NCBI RefSeq assembly: GCF_016937655.1
Contig: NZ_JAFHKL010000012.1
Location: forward strand, 1-64,000
Reading direction: 5' to 3'
Length of the DNA: 64,000 nt
DNA from: Chromobacterium alkanivorans
GTDB taxonomy: Bacteria > Pseudomonadota > Gammaproteobacteria > Burkholderiales > Chromobacteriaceae
Position 1 is the first letter of the stretch, and each line of letters begins with the position of its first letter. The position numbers were made by a program, and so were the translations under genes. The notes beneath the pieces are model-generated. The model ran no database searches. It was not told the DNA's origin and was given only the letters and a program-made list of their open reading frames with translations. Below, one piece after another: positions 39,207 through 51,004 of this stretch.

Positions 39207-39851
39207 TCAGGGTTTGCGCGGGCCTCCGCGCCGGAAACCGCCGGCGCCGCGCGGCTGCGCGCCGGGCTTGGCGATGCGCTGAGCATGCGGCACCCGCGGC
39301 AAATCCGCAAGGTCCACCTCCAGCTCGCGCATCTCCCCCGGCTGCAGGCCGTCCAGCGTCCACGGCCCTATCGCCGCCCGCACCAGGCGCAGCGTCGGCA
39401 GGCCCACCTTGGCGGTCATCCGCCGCACCTGGCGGTTCTTGCCTTCGCTGATGACGATCTCCAGCCAGCCGTCCGGCACCGTCTTGCGGAAACGCACCGG
39501 CGGCGTGCGCTCCCACAGCGCCGGCGCGTCGATGCGCCTCGCCTGCGCCGGCTGGGTGGTGAAATCGCCCAGATCGACGCCGCGGCGCAGTTGCTCCAGC
39601 TGCTCCTCGCGGATCTGGCCCTCCACCTGCACCCAATAGGTCTTGGGCAACTTCCAGCGCGGATTGGCGATGCGGTGCTGCAATTCGCCGTCTCCGGTCA
39701 AGAGCAGCAGGCCTTCGCTGTCGGTGTCCAGCCGGCCCGCCGGGTACACGCCCGGCAAGGGCACGCAGGACTTGAGCGTCGGATGCTTGGGATGCTCGGA
39801 AAACTGGCAGATGACGCCATAGGGCTTGTTGAGCAGGATGAGTCGGGACAT
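39207..39851 (-). CDS. rluE: 23S rRNA pseudouridine synthase, RluE type
   Basis: A 214-residue RsuA/RluB/E/F-family enzyme. It begins directly with the catalytic domain (SRLILLNKPYGVICQFS) and lacks the S4 domain, as RluE does. The catalytic-aspartate motif is PAGRLDTDSEGLLLLT, and ISEGKNRQVRRM is the family's second signature. RluE modifies U2457 of 23S rRNA in E. coli; that role is inferred from domain layout. The C-terminal tail is basic and Gly/Pro-rich (GAGGFRRGGPRKP). The start at 39851 is chosen since the preceding 46 codons have no family similarity. Transcribed just ahead of aceK. Confidence 0.88.
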   Translation of the reverse strand: MSRLILLNKPYGVICQFSEHPKHPTLKSCVPLPGVYPAGRLDTDSEGLLLLTGDGELQHRIANPRWKLPKTYWVQVEGQIREEQLEQLRRGVDLGDFTTQPAQARRIDAPALWERTPPVRFRKTVPDGWLEIVISEGKNRQVRRMTAKVGLPTLRLVRAAIGPWTLDGLQPGEMRELEVDLADLPRVPHAQRIAKPGAQPRGAGGFRRGGPRKP

Positions 39852-40181
39852 GGCGTGAAAACGGCGAGGTAAAGAATGAAGCGAATGATACAAGAGCCGG
39901 CCGCCGCGCGCCGCAAGTTTGCCGACGAAGACGCTCCGAACGCGGCCTATAATTCGCATTCGAACCGCCGCCGCGCAGTTATCAAGCATAAAAGTTCAAA
40001 TGCGCAGCGAGCCAAGCGCGCGCGGAGAGGTATAATTCGCTTTTGAAAATTGCCCGAGAGTCTCCGGATCGCGTTCAGGCCGCGTCGCCTGAGCCGCCAT
40101 CCGCCTTTCCAAGGTCTTTCCATGCGCCGGCAGCGCCCTGCGCAACCGTTCTGTCGTCACAAGATAAAAGGAGATAGAGTA

Positions 40182-42419
40182 ATGCCTTCGGAACAGCCCA
40201 AAATCATATACACCCTGACCGATGAAGCGCCGGCGCTGGCCACCAGCGCCTTCCTGCCGGTCGTGCAAGCCTTCGCCGGCTCCGCCGGCATTGAAATCGC
40301 CACCGCCGACATTTCGCTGGCGGCGCGCGTACTGGCCGAATTCCCCGACTATCTGGCCGACGAACAGAAAGTGCCGAACACCCTGGCCGAGCTGGGCAAG
40401 CTGACCCAGCACCCCGACACCAACATCATCAAGCTGCCCAATATCAGCGCCTCCGTGGCCCAGCTGATCGCCTGCGTCAAGGAATTGCAGGCCAAGGGCT
40501 ATTCGCTGCCGGACTATCCGGAAAACCCGGCCTCCGACGCCGACAAGGCGATCAAGGACCGCTACGCCAAGTGTCTGGGCTCGGCGGTGAACCCGGTGCT
40601 GCGCGAAGGCAACTCCGACCGCCGCGCGCCGCTGGCTGTGAAGAACTACGCCAAGAAGCACCCGCACTCGATGGGCGAATGGAAGCAATGGTCGCAGACC
40701 CACGTCTCCCACATGCACCACGGCGACTTCTACCACGGCGAAAAGTCGATGACGCTGGACAAGGCGCGCGACGTAAAAATGGAGCTGACCACCAAGAGCG
40801 GCCAGACCATCGTGCTCAAGCCCAAGGTCGCGCTGCAGGCCGGCGAGATCATCGACTCCATGTTCATGAGCAAGAAGGCGCTGTGCGAGTTCTACGAACG
40901 TGAAATGGAAGACTGCCGCGAATCCGGCATTCTGTTCTCCCTGCACGTCAAAGCCACCATGATGAAGGTGTCCCACCCCATCGTGTTCGGCCACTGCGTC
41001 AAGATCTACTACAAGGAAGCCTTCGAGAAGCACGGCAAGCTGTTCGAGGAACTGGGCGTCAACGTCAACAACGGCATGGCCACCCTGTACGAGAAGATCG
41101 AAACCCTGCCGGCCTCCAAGCGCGAAGAAATCATCCGCGACCTGCACGCCTGCCAGGAGCACCGTCCGCGCCTGGCGATGGTGGATTCGGCCAAGGGCAT
41201 CACCAACTTCCACTCGCCCAACGACGTGATCGTCGACGCCTCGATGCCGGCGATGATCCGCGCCGGCGGCAAGATGTGGGGCGCCGACGGCAAGCCTTAC
41301 GACGCCAAGGCGGTGATGCCGGAATCCACCTTCGCCCGCATTTACCAGGAGATGATCAACTTCTGCAAATGGCACGGCAACTTCGATCCCAAGACCATGG
41401 GCACCGTGCCCAACGTCGGCCTGATGGCGCAGAAGGCGGAAGAGTACGGCTCCCACGACAAGACTTATGAAATCCAGGAAGACGGCGTCGCCAACATCGT
41501 CGACCTCGCCAGCGGCGAAGTGCTGCTGTCGCAGAACGTCGAGCAAGGCGACATCTGGCGCATGTGTCAGGTGAAGGACGCGCCTATCCGCGACTGGGTC
41601 AAGCTGGCCGTCACCCGCGCCCGCAACTCCGGCATGCCGGCGGTGTTCTGGCTGGACCCGTACCGCCCGCACGAAAACGAGCTGATCAAGAAGGTGCACG
41701 CCTACCTGAAGGATTACGACACCAGCGGCCTGGAAATCCACATCATGTCCCAGGTGCGCGCGATGCGTTACACCCTGGAACGCGTGGCCCGCGGCCTGGA
41801 CACCATCTCGGTGACCGGCAACATCCTGCGCGACTATCTGACCGACCTGTTCCCCATCATGGAGCTGGGCACCTCGGCCAAGATGCTGTCCATCGTGCCG
41901 CTGATGGCCGGCGGCGGCATGTACGAGACCGGCGCCGGCGGCTCCGCGCCCAAGCACGTGCAACAGCTGCTGGAAGAAAACCATCTGCGTTGGGACAGCC
42001 TGGGCGAGTTCCTGGCGCTGGCGGTGTCCTTGGAAGAGCTGGGCATCAAGACCGGCAACGCCAAGGCCAAGATTCTGGCCAAGACGCTGGACCTGGCCAC
42101 CGGCAAGCTGCTGGACGAGGACAAGTCCCCGTCGCGCCGCACCGGTGAACTGGACAACCGCGGCAGCCAGTTCTACCTGTCCATGTACTGGGCTCAGGCG
42201 CTGGCCGCCCAGTCCGACGACAAGGAGCTGCAGGCCCGCTTCGCGCCTATCGCCCAGAACCTGGCCGGCAACGAGCAGAAGATTCTGGCCGAGCTGAAAG
42301 CGGTGCAGGGCAAGGCGGCCGACATCGGCGGCTACTACCATCCGGACGCCGCCAAGTGCGGCGCGGTGATGCGCCCGAGCGCCAGCTTCAACGCCGCGCT
42401 GGCGGCAGTGCTCGGCTAA
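40182..42419 (+). CDS. Monomeric NADP-dependent isocitrate dehydrogenase
   Basis: A 745-residue enzyme of the monomeric IDH family (about 740 residues, unrelated in sequence to dimeric Icd), converting isocitrate to 2-oxoglutarate with NADP+. The N-terminal block ([23 protein letters not shown]) and the run of conserved segments ([60 protein letters not shown]) are highly typical. AAAAGGAGATAGAG precedes the ATG at 40182; the upstream in-frame stretch is not family sequence. A strong terminator separates it from icd. Confidence 0.95.
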   Translation: MPSEQPKIIYTLTDEAPALATSAFLPVVQAFAGSAGIEIATADISLAARVLAEFPDYLADEQKVPNTLAELGKLTQHPDTNIIKLPNISASVAQLIACVKELQAKGYSLPDYPENPASDADKAIKDRYAKCLGSAVNPVLREGNSDRRAPLAVKNYAKKHPHSMGEWKQWSQTHVSHMHHGDFYHGEKSMTLDKARDVKMELTTKSGQTIVLKPKVALQAGEIIDSMFMSKKALCEFYEREMEDCRESGILFSLHVKATMMKVSHPIVFGHCVKIYYKEAFEKHGKLFEELGVNVNNGMATLYEKIETLPASKREEIIRDLHACQEHRPRLAMVDSAKGITNFHSPNDVIVDASMPAMIRAGGKMWGADGKPYDAKAVMPESTFARIYQEMINFCKWHGNFDPKTMGTVPNVGLMAQKAEEYGSHDKTYEIQEDGVANIVDLASGEVLLSQNVEQGDIWRMCQVKDAPIRDWVKLAVTRARNSGMPAVFWLDPYRPHENELIKKVHAYLKDYDTSGLEIHIMSQVRAMRYTLERVARGLDTISVTGNILRDYLTDLFPIMELGTSAKMLSIVPLMAGGGMYETGAGGSAPKHVQQLLEENHLRWDSLGEFLALAVSLEELGIKTGNAKAKILAKTLDLATGKLLDEDKSPSRRTGELDNRGSQFYLSMYWAQALAAQSDDKELQARFAPIAQNLAGNEQKILAELKAVQGKAADIGGYYHPDAAKCGAVMRPSASFNAALAAVLG

Positions 42420-42451
42420 GTCTCTCCCCCGGCGGGAACTTCCCGCCCGAC

Positions 42452-42486
42452 AAAACGCCAAGACAGATGTCTTGGCGTTTTTTTTG
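42452..42486 (+). terminator. Terminator of the monomeric IDH gene
   Basis: A 12-bp stem (AAACGCCAAGAC with its complement, 4-nt loop) followed by TTTTTTTT. A shorter GC hairpin (about 42429-42448) precedes it. Confidence 0.9.
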
Positions 42487-42595
42487 CGCTGTGCCGGCTG
42501 CGCCGGCGGCAAGCTTTTCATGACCGTTTCATTGATAATCGAAACACAGGCTTGTCCGGCCGCGCGCCGCGCGCGCCACCCTCAGGAGAGAAAGC

Positions 42596-43840
<1,245 letters not shown>

Positions 43841-43854
43841 AAGAGCGTGCAGAT

Positions 43855-43890
43855 AATCAAAAAGCCCGCGTTGCCGCGGGCTTTTTGATT
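43855..43890. terminator. Bidirectional terminator between icd and folA
   Basis: A 16-bp stem (AATCAAAAAGCCCGCG with its complement, 4-nt loop) with T-tracts on both strands serves the two convergent units. Confidence 0.92.
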
Positions 43891-43904
43891 GGGGGAAGCA
43901 CGTC

Positions 43905-44402
43905 TCAGCGCCGCAGATAATCGACGAAGGCGTAAGCCAGGCCTTCCGCGCTGACGTGGGCCTCGCGGCTGTCCTCGCGCCAGAGTTCGGCGGACACCTC
44001 GGGGAAATGGGCATCGCCCGGATACGCGCCGGCGATCTCGGTCAGGCGCAGGCAGTCGGCGCTGGCGATCGCCTGGCGGTACAGCTCGGCGCCGCCGATC
44101 AGACACACTTCCTCCACCGCGCCGGCCAGGGCCAGCGCCTGCTCCAGCGAATGCGCGGCCTCCGCGCCGTCGGCGCTCCAGTCCGCCTGGCGCGTCACCA
44201 CGATGTTGCGGCGGCCCGGCAAGGGCCGGCCGATGGAGTCCCAGGTCTTGCGGCCCATGATCACCGGCTTGCCCAGAGTCACCGCCTTGAAGTGCTTGAG
44301 GTCCTCCGGCAAATGCCAGGGCAGGCGGTTGTCTATGCCTATCACCCGCTCGGCCGCCATCGCCGCCACCAGGGTCAAGCGCGGCTTCCCGGCCGCCGTC
44401 AT
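43905..44402 (-). CDS. folA: Dihydrofolate reductase
   Basis: A 165-residue enzyme that reduces dihydrofolate to tetrahydrofolate with [29 protein letters not shown] contains the Met20-type loop and the catalytic Asp region. [21 protein letters not shown] is the NADPH-binding region, and CLIGGAELY follows. The ATG at 44402 overlaps the thyA stop by 4 bp (ATGA). The pair thyA-folA is functionally coupled, since ThyA produces the dihydrofolate that FolA recycles. Confidence 0.95.
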   Translation of the reverse strand: MTAAGKPRLTLVAAMAAERVIGIDNRLPWHLPEDLKHFKAVTLGKPVIMGRKTWDSIGRPLPGRRNIVVTRQADWSADGAEAAHSLEQALALAGAVEEVCLIGGAELYRQAIASADCLRLTEIAGAYPGDAHFPEVSAELWREDSREAHVSAEGLAYAFVDYLRR

Positions 44403-45193
44403 ACCGCCACCGCCGCTTTGATGTGCGGGTGCGGGTCGTAGCCATCCAGCTCGAAATCCTCGAACTTGAAGCCGAAGATGTCCTTGACCTGCGGATTGAT
44501 CTTCAGCGTCGGCAGGGCGCGCGGCTCGCGCGACAGCTGCAGCGCGGTCTGTTCCAGATGATTGCTGTACAGATGGGCGTCGCCCAGGGTGTGCACGAAC
44601 TCGCCCGCCTGCAAGCCGCACACCTGCGCCATCATCATGGTCAGCAAGGCGTAGCTGGCGATATTGAAGGGCACGCCCAAGAAGATGTCGGCGGAACGCT
44701 GGTACAGCTGGCAGGACAGCTTGCCGTCGGCCACGTAGAACTGGAACAGGCTGTGGCAGGGAGGCAGCGCCATCTCGTCCACCAGCGCCGGGTTCCAGGC
44801 CGACACGATCAGGCGGCGCGAATCCGGATTGTTCTTGATCATCGCCACCACATTGGCGATCTGGTCGATATGGCGGCCGTCCGGCGCCGGCCAGCTGCGC
44901 CACTGATAGCCGTAGACCGGGCCCAGATCGCCGTTTTCGTCGGCCCACTCGTCCCAGATCGACACGCCGTTTTCCTTCAGATAACGGATATTGGTGTCGC
45001 CGGACAGGAACCACAGCAATTCATGGATGATGGAACGCAGATGGCACTTCTTGGTGGTGATCAGCGGAAAGCCCTGTTGCAGGTCGAAACGCATCTGGTG
45101 GCCGAATACCGAACGGGTGCCGGTGCCGGTGCGGTCGGACTTGTCGTGGCCATGTTCCAGCACATGGCGCATCAGGTCGAGATACTGTCGCAT
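44399..45193 (-). CDS. thyA: Thymidylate synthase
   Basis: A 264-residue enzyme, the same length as E. coli ThyA, that methylates dUMP with methylenetetrahydrofolate. The catalytic Cys is in [14 protein letters not shown], the dUMP-binding segment is [19 protein letters not shown], and the start [15 protein letters not shown] matches E. coli. A second ATG three codons upstream (45202) is possible; the GGA at good spacing supports 45193. The frame stays open upstream to 45922, but that part is antisense to flhB. It diverges from flhB. Confidence 0.95.
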   Translation of the reverse strand: MRQYLDLMRHVLEHGHDKSDRTGTGTRSVFGHQMRFDLQQGFPLITTKKCHLRSIIHELLWFLSGDTNIRYLKENGVSIWDEWADENGDLGPVYGYQWRSWPAPDGRHIDQIANVVAMIKNNPDSRRLIVSAWNPALVDEMALPPCHSLFQFYVADGKLSCQLYQRSADIFLGVPFNIASYALLTMMMAQVCGLQAGEFVHTLGDAHLYSNHLEQTALQLSREPRALPTLKINPQVKDIFGFKFEDFELDGYDPHPHIKAAVAV

Positions 45194-45344
45194 TGTGTTC
45201 ATTCCATCGTTGACGCCGGCCATTGTACCCGACTTGAAGCCCGCCTCGGACTCGACTTGAAGCCGCCTCGGAAAAGCTGGCCCGGCCTCGCCGCTTCGGC
45301 TACCATTCTCTTTAAAATCAAGACAGAAGCATGAAACACCGGAC

Positions 45345-46502
45345 ATGGCTGAAGATTCCGACCTAGAACGCACCGAACCCGCCACCGCGAAACGGCTGGG
45401 CCTCGCCCGAGAAGACGGCAATATCCCGCGCTCGCGCGAGCTGACCACCTTCGCCATCACCATGGCCGGCGTGGCGCTGCTGATGGCCCAGGGCGGCCAC
45501 ATCGCCACCAATCTGGCGCAGACCATGCGCGTACTGCTGACCTTCGACCAGACCACGGTGCACAGTGTGGAGCCGGCGCTGAACCGCTTCAAGGAAACCA
45601 TTTTCAACGCGCTGTGGAGCCTGGCGCCGCTCCTGGCCGGACTGGCGCTGGTGGCGCTGTTCGTGCCCATGCTGGTGGGCGGCTGGAACCTCACCTTCAA
45701 GGCGGTCGAGCCCAAATTCAGCAAGCTCAACCCGCTGCCCGGCGTCAAGCGCATGTTCTCGGTCAACGCCGCCACCGAAGCGCTGAAGGCCATTCTCAAG
45801 AGCGTGCTGATCGGCGGCATCGCCACCTGGTTCATCTGGCGCGAGCGCGCCGAGATCATCGGCCTGATCGCCATGCCCCTGCCCGCCGGCATCGCCAAGA
45901 TGACCGACATGATCATCACCACCTTCTTCGTGGTGACCTCGGCGATGATTCTGCTGGTGGCGATAGACGTGCCCTTCCAGCTGTGGAGCTACCACAAGAA
46001 GCTGCGCATGACCAAGGAAGAGGTCAAGCAGGAATACAAGGAGGCCGAGGGCTCGCCCGAGGTCAAAGGCCGCATCCGCCAGATGCAGCGCGAAGCCGCG
46101 CGCAAGCGCATGATGCAGGAGATTCCCAGCGCCAACGTCATCGTCACCAACCCTACCCACTACGCGGTGGCGATCAAGTACGACGACGGCATGCGCGCGC
46201 CGCAAGTGGTGGCCAAGGGCTCGCTGAAGCTGGCGGAAAAAATCATAGACACCGGCAAGGAGCACCGCGTCATCGTGATGCGCTCTCCCAGCTTCGCCCG
46301 CGCGCTGTACTTCCACGCCGAGATGGGAGAGGACATTCCGGCCAAGCTCTACGCCGCCGCCGCCCAGGTGCTGGCCTATGTGTTCCAGCTCAAGAGCTAT
46401 CAGGACAACGGCGGCCTGGCGCCGGTGTTCCCGGATCAACTGGAGGTGCCCGCCGAGCTTGACCCGCAAAGCAAACGCCAGCAAGATGCGACGCCACCAT
46501 AA
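45345..46502 (+). CDS. flhB: Flagellar export gate protein FlhB
   Basis: A 385-residue protein of the flagellar type III export gate. Four membrane helices lie in residues 30-210, followed by a cytoplasmic domain. The self-cleavage motif NPTH is at residues 269-272 ([13 protein letters not shown]), the same place as in E. coli FlhB, where it switches export from hook to filament substrates. The N-terminus [23 protein letters not shown] is typical. First gene of flhB-flhA-flhF-flhG-fliA-motA. Confidence 0.95.
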   Translation: MAEDSDLERTEPATAKRLGLAREDGNIPRSRELTTFAITMAGVALLMAQGGHIATNLAQTMRVLLTFDQTTVHSVEPALNRFKETIFNALWSLAPLLAGLALVALFVPMLVGGWNLTFKAVEPKFSKLNPLPGVKRMFSVNAATEALKAILKSVLIGGIATWFIWRERAEIIGLIAMPLPAGIAKMTDMIITTFFVVTSAMILLVAIDVPFQLWSYHKKLRMTKEEVKQEYKEAEGSPEVKGRIRQMQREAARKRMMQEIPSANVIVTNPTHYAVAIKYDDGMRAPQVVAKGSLKLAEKIIDTGKEHRVIVMRSPSFARALYFHAEMGEDIPAKLYAAAAQVLAYVFQLKSYQDNGGLAPVFPDQLEVPAELDPQSKRQQDATPP

Positions 46503-46550
46503 TGACAAGGTCGACGAAACGATTCGACCGGCTTGAGCCATAAATCCAGC

Positions 46551-48632
46551 ATGGACTCCATACTAGACATACTGAAGCGCTTCAAAGTCACCCAGCTGGC
46601 CGGCCCCGTGCTCATCATCCTGATCCTGGCGATGATGGTGCTGCCGCTGCCGCCGGTGCTGCTGGACATCTTCTTCACCTTCAACATCGCCGTCTCGGTG
46701 ATCGTGTTGCTGGTGGGGATCAATGTGCGCAAGCCGCTGGACTTCTCCGCCTTCCCCACCGTGCTGCTGGTCACCACCCTGCTGCGGCTGTCGCTGAACG
46801 TCGCCTCCAGCCGGGTGATTCTGCTGGAGGGCCACTCCGGCCCGGACGCCGCCGGCAAGGTAATCGAATCCTTCGCCCACTTCCTGATCGGCGACAACGT
46901 CGCCATCGGCATCGTGGTGTTCATAATCATCACCATCATCAACTTCGTGGTGATCACCAAGGGCGCCGGCCGCATCGCCGAAGTGAGCGCCCGCTTCACC
47001 CTGGACGCGATGCCCGGCAAGCAGATGGCGATCGACGCCGACCTCAACGCCGGCCTGATCGGCGAGGACGAGGCCAGGCTGCGCCGCGTCACCATCGCCG
47101 AGGAAGCCAACTTCTTCGGCGCGATGGACGGTGCCTCCAAGTTCGTGCGCGGCGACGCCATGGCCGGCATCCTGATCATCGTCATCAACATCGTCGGCGG
47201 CCTGATCGTCGGCATGGTCCAGCACGATCTGGACGCCGGCGTCGCCGCCAAGACCTATACCCTGCTGACAATCGGCGACGGCCTGGTGGCGCAGATCCCG
47301 GCGCTGATCATCTCCACCGCAGCCGGCATCGTGGTGTCGCGCGTGGGCACCGACAAGGACATGTCCGAGCAACTCATCGGCCAGATGTTCACCAAGCCGC
47401 AGGTGCTGTACATCACCGCCGCGGTGATCGGCATGGTCGGTCTGATCCCCAATATGCCTCACTTCTCCTTCCTGCTGATCGCCGGCAGCCTGGGCCTGCT
47501 GGGCCGGATGATGGAGAAGCGCCAGAAGGCCGAGGCGCAGCAGGCCGAGCAGCAGCAACAGGCGGCGCCGCCGCCGGAGCACACCACGGCCGAAGTCAGC
47601 TGGAACGACGTGCAGCACGTGGACCAACTGGGCATGGAAGTGGGCTATCGGCTGATTCCGCTGGTGGACCGCAGCCAGGACGGCGAACTGTTGCGCCGCA
47701 TCCGCGGCATCCGCAAAAAGATCGCGCAGGAGCTGGGCTTCCTGGTGCCGCCGGTCCACATCCGCGACAACCTGGAAATCAAGCCCAACGCCTACCGCAT
47801 CCTGCTCAAGGGCGTGGAACTGGGCACCGGCGAAGCCTTCATCGGCCAATATCTGGCCATCAACCCGGGCCGGGTCAACGGCGAGCTGGCCGGCACCCCC
47901 ACCACCGACCCGGCCTTCGGCCTGCCGGCGATCTGGATAGACGCCGGCAAGCGCGAAGAGGCGCAGAGCCTGGGCTACACCGTGGTAGACGCCAGCACCG
48001 TGGTGGCCACCCACATCTCCAATCTGCTGCAGACCCACGCGGCGGAACTGCTGGGCCGCGAGGAAGTGCAGGCCTTGATCGATCACCAGGCCAAGGAATC
48101 GCCCAAGCTGATCGAAGACCTGGTGCCCAAGGTGGTGCCGATAGGCACGCTGCAAAAAGTGCTGCAGCAATTGCTGACCGAAGGCATCCACATCCGCGAT
48201 TTCCGCACCATACTGGAAACGCTGGCCGATCACGTGGCCACCACCCAGGACATCGACGAGCTGACCAATATCGTGCGCACCGCGCTGTCCCGCGTCATCG
48301 TTCAGCAATTATTCCCAGGCGAGCAAGAATTACCCTTGATGACCCTGGAGCCGACATTGGAAAATGTGCTGATGCAGGCGGTGCAGTCCAAGACCGGCGG
48401 CGGCCTGGAACCGGGCCTGGCGGAAAATCTGCTGGCCAGCGCCGCCCAGGAAACCGAACAAGTGGAAATTCAAGGGTACAATCCGGTACTCTTGACCGCG
48501 CCGGGGCTGCGGCCCTTGCTGGCGCGCTTCCTGCGCCGCGCGTTGCCGCAGCTGCGTGTTATTTCTCATAATGAGATACCGGACAATAAATCAATTCGTA
48601 TAATTGCTGTAATTGGGGGAAGCAAGGGCTAA
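46551..48632 (+). CDS. flhA: Flagellar export gate protein FlhA
   Basis: A 693-residue export gate subunit. The N-terminal half has about eight helices and the strongly conserved loop ITKGAGRIAEVSARFTLDAMPGKQMAIDADLNAGLI with the FHIPEP-type signature. The C-terminal half is the cytoplasmic domain that binds chaperone-substrate complexes. The ATG at 46551 gives a length equal to E. coli FlhA (692); a TTG at 46533 would add six residues, and neither has a strong ribosome binding site. A Gln/Ala/Pro linker (QQAEQQQQAAPPPEH) lies between the halves. Confidence 0.95.
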   Translation: MDSILDILKRFKVTQLAGPVLIILILAMMVLPLPPVLLDIFFTFNIAVSVIVLLVGINVRKPLDFSAFPTVLLVTTLLRLSLNVASSRVILLEGHSGPDAAGKVIESFAHFLIGDNVAIGIVVFIIITIINFVVITKGAGRIAEVSARFTLDAMPGKQMAIDADLNAGLIGEDEARLRRVTIAEEANFFGAMDGASKFVRGDAMAGILIIVINIVGGLIVGMVQHDLDAGVAAKTYTLLTIGDGLVAQIPALIISTAAGIVVSRVGTDKDMSEQLIGQMFTKPQVLYITAAVIGMVGLIPNMPHFSFLLIAGSLGLLGRMMEKRQKAEAQQAEQQQQAAPPPEHTTAEVSWNDVQHVDQLGMEVGYRLIPLVDRSQDGELLRRIRGIRKKIAQELGFLVPPVHIRDNLEIKPNAYRILLKGVELGTGEAFIGQYLAINPGRVNGELAGTPTTDPAFGLPAIWIDAGKREEAQSLGYTVVDASTVVATHISNLLQTHAAELLGREEVQALIDHQAKESPKLIEDLVPKVVPIGTLQKVLQQLLTEGIHIRDFRTILETLADHVATTQDIDELTNIVRTALSRVIVQQLFPGEQELPLMTLEPTLENVLMQAVQSKTGGGLEPGLAENLLASAAQETEQVEIQGYNPVLLTAPGLRPLLARFLRRALPQLRVISHNEIPDNKSIRIIAVIGGSKG

Positions 48633-48638
48633 TCGAAC

Positions 48639-50129
48639 ATGGTGGTGAAAAAGTTTTTCGGCAAAACCACGCGTGACGCGCTCAGACAAGTTCGAGAAGA
48701 ACTGGGCGCGGACGCCCTGATTTTGTCCAACCGCCCCACCATGGGCGGAGGGGTGGAAATCATGGCGGTGGCCGACGCCGACGTCGCCAACCTCGCCACC
48801 AATCTGGCCACCTCCTCCAGCAAGCACCCGCCACGCAACGCGCCGCCGGTGGTCAACCGCGCGCCGTCGCCGCTGCCCACGCCGGCCGGAGCGGCGGTCA
48901 ACCGCGCCATCGCCCGCACTTACGCGATGCCGGTGGAGCCGCTGGACAGCCCGCCTCCGCCGCGCATCGAAGCCCCGCAGCCGCGCCAGCGCATCGAGCC
49001 GGCCTTCGCGCCGGAGCCGCAGGCCGCGCCGCGGCCGGTCCAGCCGTCCTATCCGCCGCCGCAATACGCGCAAGCCGCGCCCCAGCCCGCCGCCGCGCCG
49101 CGCGCGCAAGCGCCGGCGCCAAGCGCCCCGCCGCCGCGCCCCGCCGCGCCTCCGGTCGTGAACAACGGCGAAGAGCCCGAGGTGATGGCGCAGGAGCTGA
49201 AGCAGATCGGCGACGAGATCAAGCTGCTGCGCAGCCTGCTGCAAAGCCAGCTGGCCAGCTTCGCCTGGTCCGACATGGAGGGCAAGGCGCCCAATCGCCT
49301 CGAACTGTTCAAGCACCTGCTGGCGATGGGCTTCTCCGCCCACCTGATCCGCCAGCTGATCGAAAAGATGCCGGCCCAGTACGAGGCCGACGTCGCGGTC
49401 AAATGGGCGCGTTCGGCGCTGATGCACAATCTGAAGTGCGCGGACTCCGACAAGGAAATCATGGACCGCGGCGGCATTTACGCGCTGGTCGGCCCCACCG
49501 GCGTCGGCAAGACCACCACCGTGGCCAAGCTGGCCGCCCGCGCCACCATGCGCTTCGGCGCCCAGCACGTGGCGCTGATCACCACCGACAGCTACCGGAT
49601 CGGCGCCCAGGACCAGTTGCGCATCTACGGCAAGATTCTCGGCATCCCGGTGTTCTCCATCCAGAACGAGGGCGATCTGCAGCTGACGCTGGCCGATCTG
49701 TCCAACCGCCACATCGTCTTCATCGACACCGTGGGCATGGGCCAGCGCGACGCCCGGGTGCTGGCGCAGATAGAAATGTTCCGCACCGCCGGCCGGCCGA
49801 TTGAACGGCTGTTGCTGCTGGCCTCCAACGCCGACGGCCAGACGCTGGAAGACGTGGTGCGCCGCTACCGCGGCGACGGCCTGACCGGCTGCGTGCTGTC
49901 CAAGATAGACGAATCGGTGGCGATGGGCCCCAGCCTGGACGTGATCATCCGCAACCGGCTGCGCCTGTTCTACATCACCAACGGCCAGCGCGTGCCGGAA
50001 GACCTGCACGCCGCCCACGCCGGCTTCCTGGTGGACCGCGCGATGCGCTCGCAGCAACAGCACTCCCCCTTCACCCTTCAGGCCGACGAACTGCCCATCA
50101 TGAACGCGGCCCAGGCCGGATGGTTGTAA
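48639..50129 (+). CDS. flhF: Flagellar SRP-like GTPase FlhF
   Basis: A 496-residue member of the Ffh/FtsY/FlhF GTPase family, which sets the place and number of polar flagella. The N-terminal basic domain (MVVKKFFGKTTRDALRQVREELGADALILSNRP) is followed by a long Pro/Ala linker (about residues 60-180). The NG domain has Walker A GPTGVGKT (residues 285-292), then TTDSYRIGAQDQLRIYGKILG, DTVGMGQRD and CVLSKIDE. Presence of FlhF with FlhG indicates polar flagella. Its end overlaps the flhG start. Confidence 0.95.
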   Translation: MVVKKFFGKTTRDALRQVREELGADALILSNRPTMGGGVEIMAVADADVANLATNLATSSSKHPPRNAPPVVNRAPSPLPTPAGAAVNRAIARTYAMPVEPLDSPPPPRIEAPQPRQRIEPAFAPEPQAAPRPVQPSYPPPQYAQAAPQPAAAPRAQAPAPSAPPPRPAAPPVVNNGEEPEVMAQELKQIGDEIKLLRSLLQSQLASFAWSDMEGKAPNRLELFKHLLAMGFSAHLIRQLIEKMPAQYEADVAVKWARSALMHNLKCADSDKEIMDRGGIYALVGPTGVGKTTTVAKLAARATMRFGAQHVALITTDSYRIGAQDQLRIYGKILGIPVFSIQNEGDLQLTLADLSNRHIVFIDTVGMGQRDARVLAQIEMFRTAGRPIERLLLLASNADGQTLEDVVRRYRGDGLTGCVLSKIDESVAMGPSLDVIIRNRLRLFYITNGQRVPEDLHAAHAGFLVDRAMRSQQQHSPFTLQADELPIMNAAQAGWL

Positions 50130-51004
50130 GCGCGATGCAGGATCAAGCCGCCAGCCTCCGCCTGCTCAGCGCCCGGTCCGCGCGCGCGCCCAGCTTCGCC
50201 TTCATCGGTTCCGCCAGTTCCGGCGCCAGCACCCTCGCCACCGAACTGGCGCTGGGCCTGGCCTACGCCGGCCAGCGGCCGCTGCTGGTGGACTGCACGC
50301 TGGGCCAGGTGCAATCGCGCCGGCTGGGCGTGCCCACCACCGCCACGCTGGAAAGCCAGGTCATCACCCTGGGCGGGCTGGACGAGATGATGGTGAGCTC
50401 GCGCCAGGGCATTCAGCTGATCAATCTCTACGCGCGCCCGGAAGAGCGCGCGCTGTTCTCCGCCCAGCTGTGGCTGCGGCTGGGCAGCGAATTCGCCGCG
50501 CTGGAGCGCGACGCCTCGGTGCTGCTGGTGGACGCCCCCAGCCCCGCCCACGACCCGGTGCCTGCCAGCGTGGCCGACAATTTGGTATTAGTGCTCACGC
50601 CGGCGGCGGAGTCGCTGACGACGGCCTACGCTAATATCAAGAGGTTGTCCGGCAGCTACGGCCGCCAGCGCTTCAATGTGCTGATCAACCGCGCGCGCCA
50701 CCTGGAGGAAGCGCGCGAGCTGTTCACCCGGCTGTCCGCCGCCACCGGCGAATTCCTGTCGGTGTCGCTGCGCTGGGTGGGCTTCGTGCCGATGGACAAC
50801 GCGGTGCGCCGCAGCCAGACGCTGCGCCGGCCGCTGATGGAGGCGTTTCCGGACAGCGAGGCCGCGATGGCCTTCTCGCAGCTGGCCGCGGTGCTGCCGC
50901 AGTGGGATACCCAGGAAACGCCGCGCAGCGGCACCGGATTCATGGATTTGTTGATTGCCGCCTCGCGCGATTGGGCCGAGGCGGATGGAGTCAAACCGCT
51001 ATGA
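50120..51004 (+). CDS. flhG: FlhG/FleN-like flagellar number regulator with degenerate ATPase site
   Basis: A 294-residue MinD/ParA-fold protein next to flhF, where FlhG belongs. Residues 8-14 are DQAASLR, matching the DQAxxLR motif by which FlhG stimulates FlhF GTPase. The Walker A segment reads GSASSGAST (residues 30-38) in place of GKGGVGKT, so both the signature lysine and the P-loop lysine are missing. Switch-like motifs are partly kept (LLVDCTLGQVQSRRLG, LLVDAPSP), as is the C-terminal GFVPMDNAVRRSQTLRRPLMEAFPDS pattern. ATP binding and membrane cycling are therefore doubtful. The start could be 50120 (overlapping the flhF stop) or ATG 50135. The stop overlaps fliA. Confidence 0.85.
   Translation: MVVSAMQDQAASLRLLSARSARAPSFAFIGSASSGASTLATELALGLAYAGQRPLLVDCTLGQVQSRRLGVPTTATLESQVITLGGLDEMMVSSRQGIQLINLYARPEERALFSAQLWLRLGSEFAALERDASVLLVDAPSPAHDPVPASVADNLVLVLTPAAESLTTAYANIKRLSGSYGRQRFNVLINRARHLEEARELFTRLSAATGEFLSVSLRWVGFVPMDNAVRRSQTLRRPLMEAFPDSEAAMAFSQLAAVLPQWDTQETPRSGTGFMDLLIAASRDWAEADGVKPL

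Noticed and set aside
39996-42521. 841-codon minus-strand frame opposite the monomeric IDH
   Set aside because: Shadow of a certain gene.
45240-45310. Sigma-54-type promoter before flhB (TGGCCC...CGCC)
   Set aside because: The GG-to-GC spacing is 9 rather than 10 bases and key bases differ.
45203-45922. Long N-terminal extension of thymidylate synthase
   Set aside because: The stretch is antisense to flhB; the remaining 264 residues align with E. coli ThyA from the first codon.
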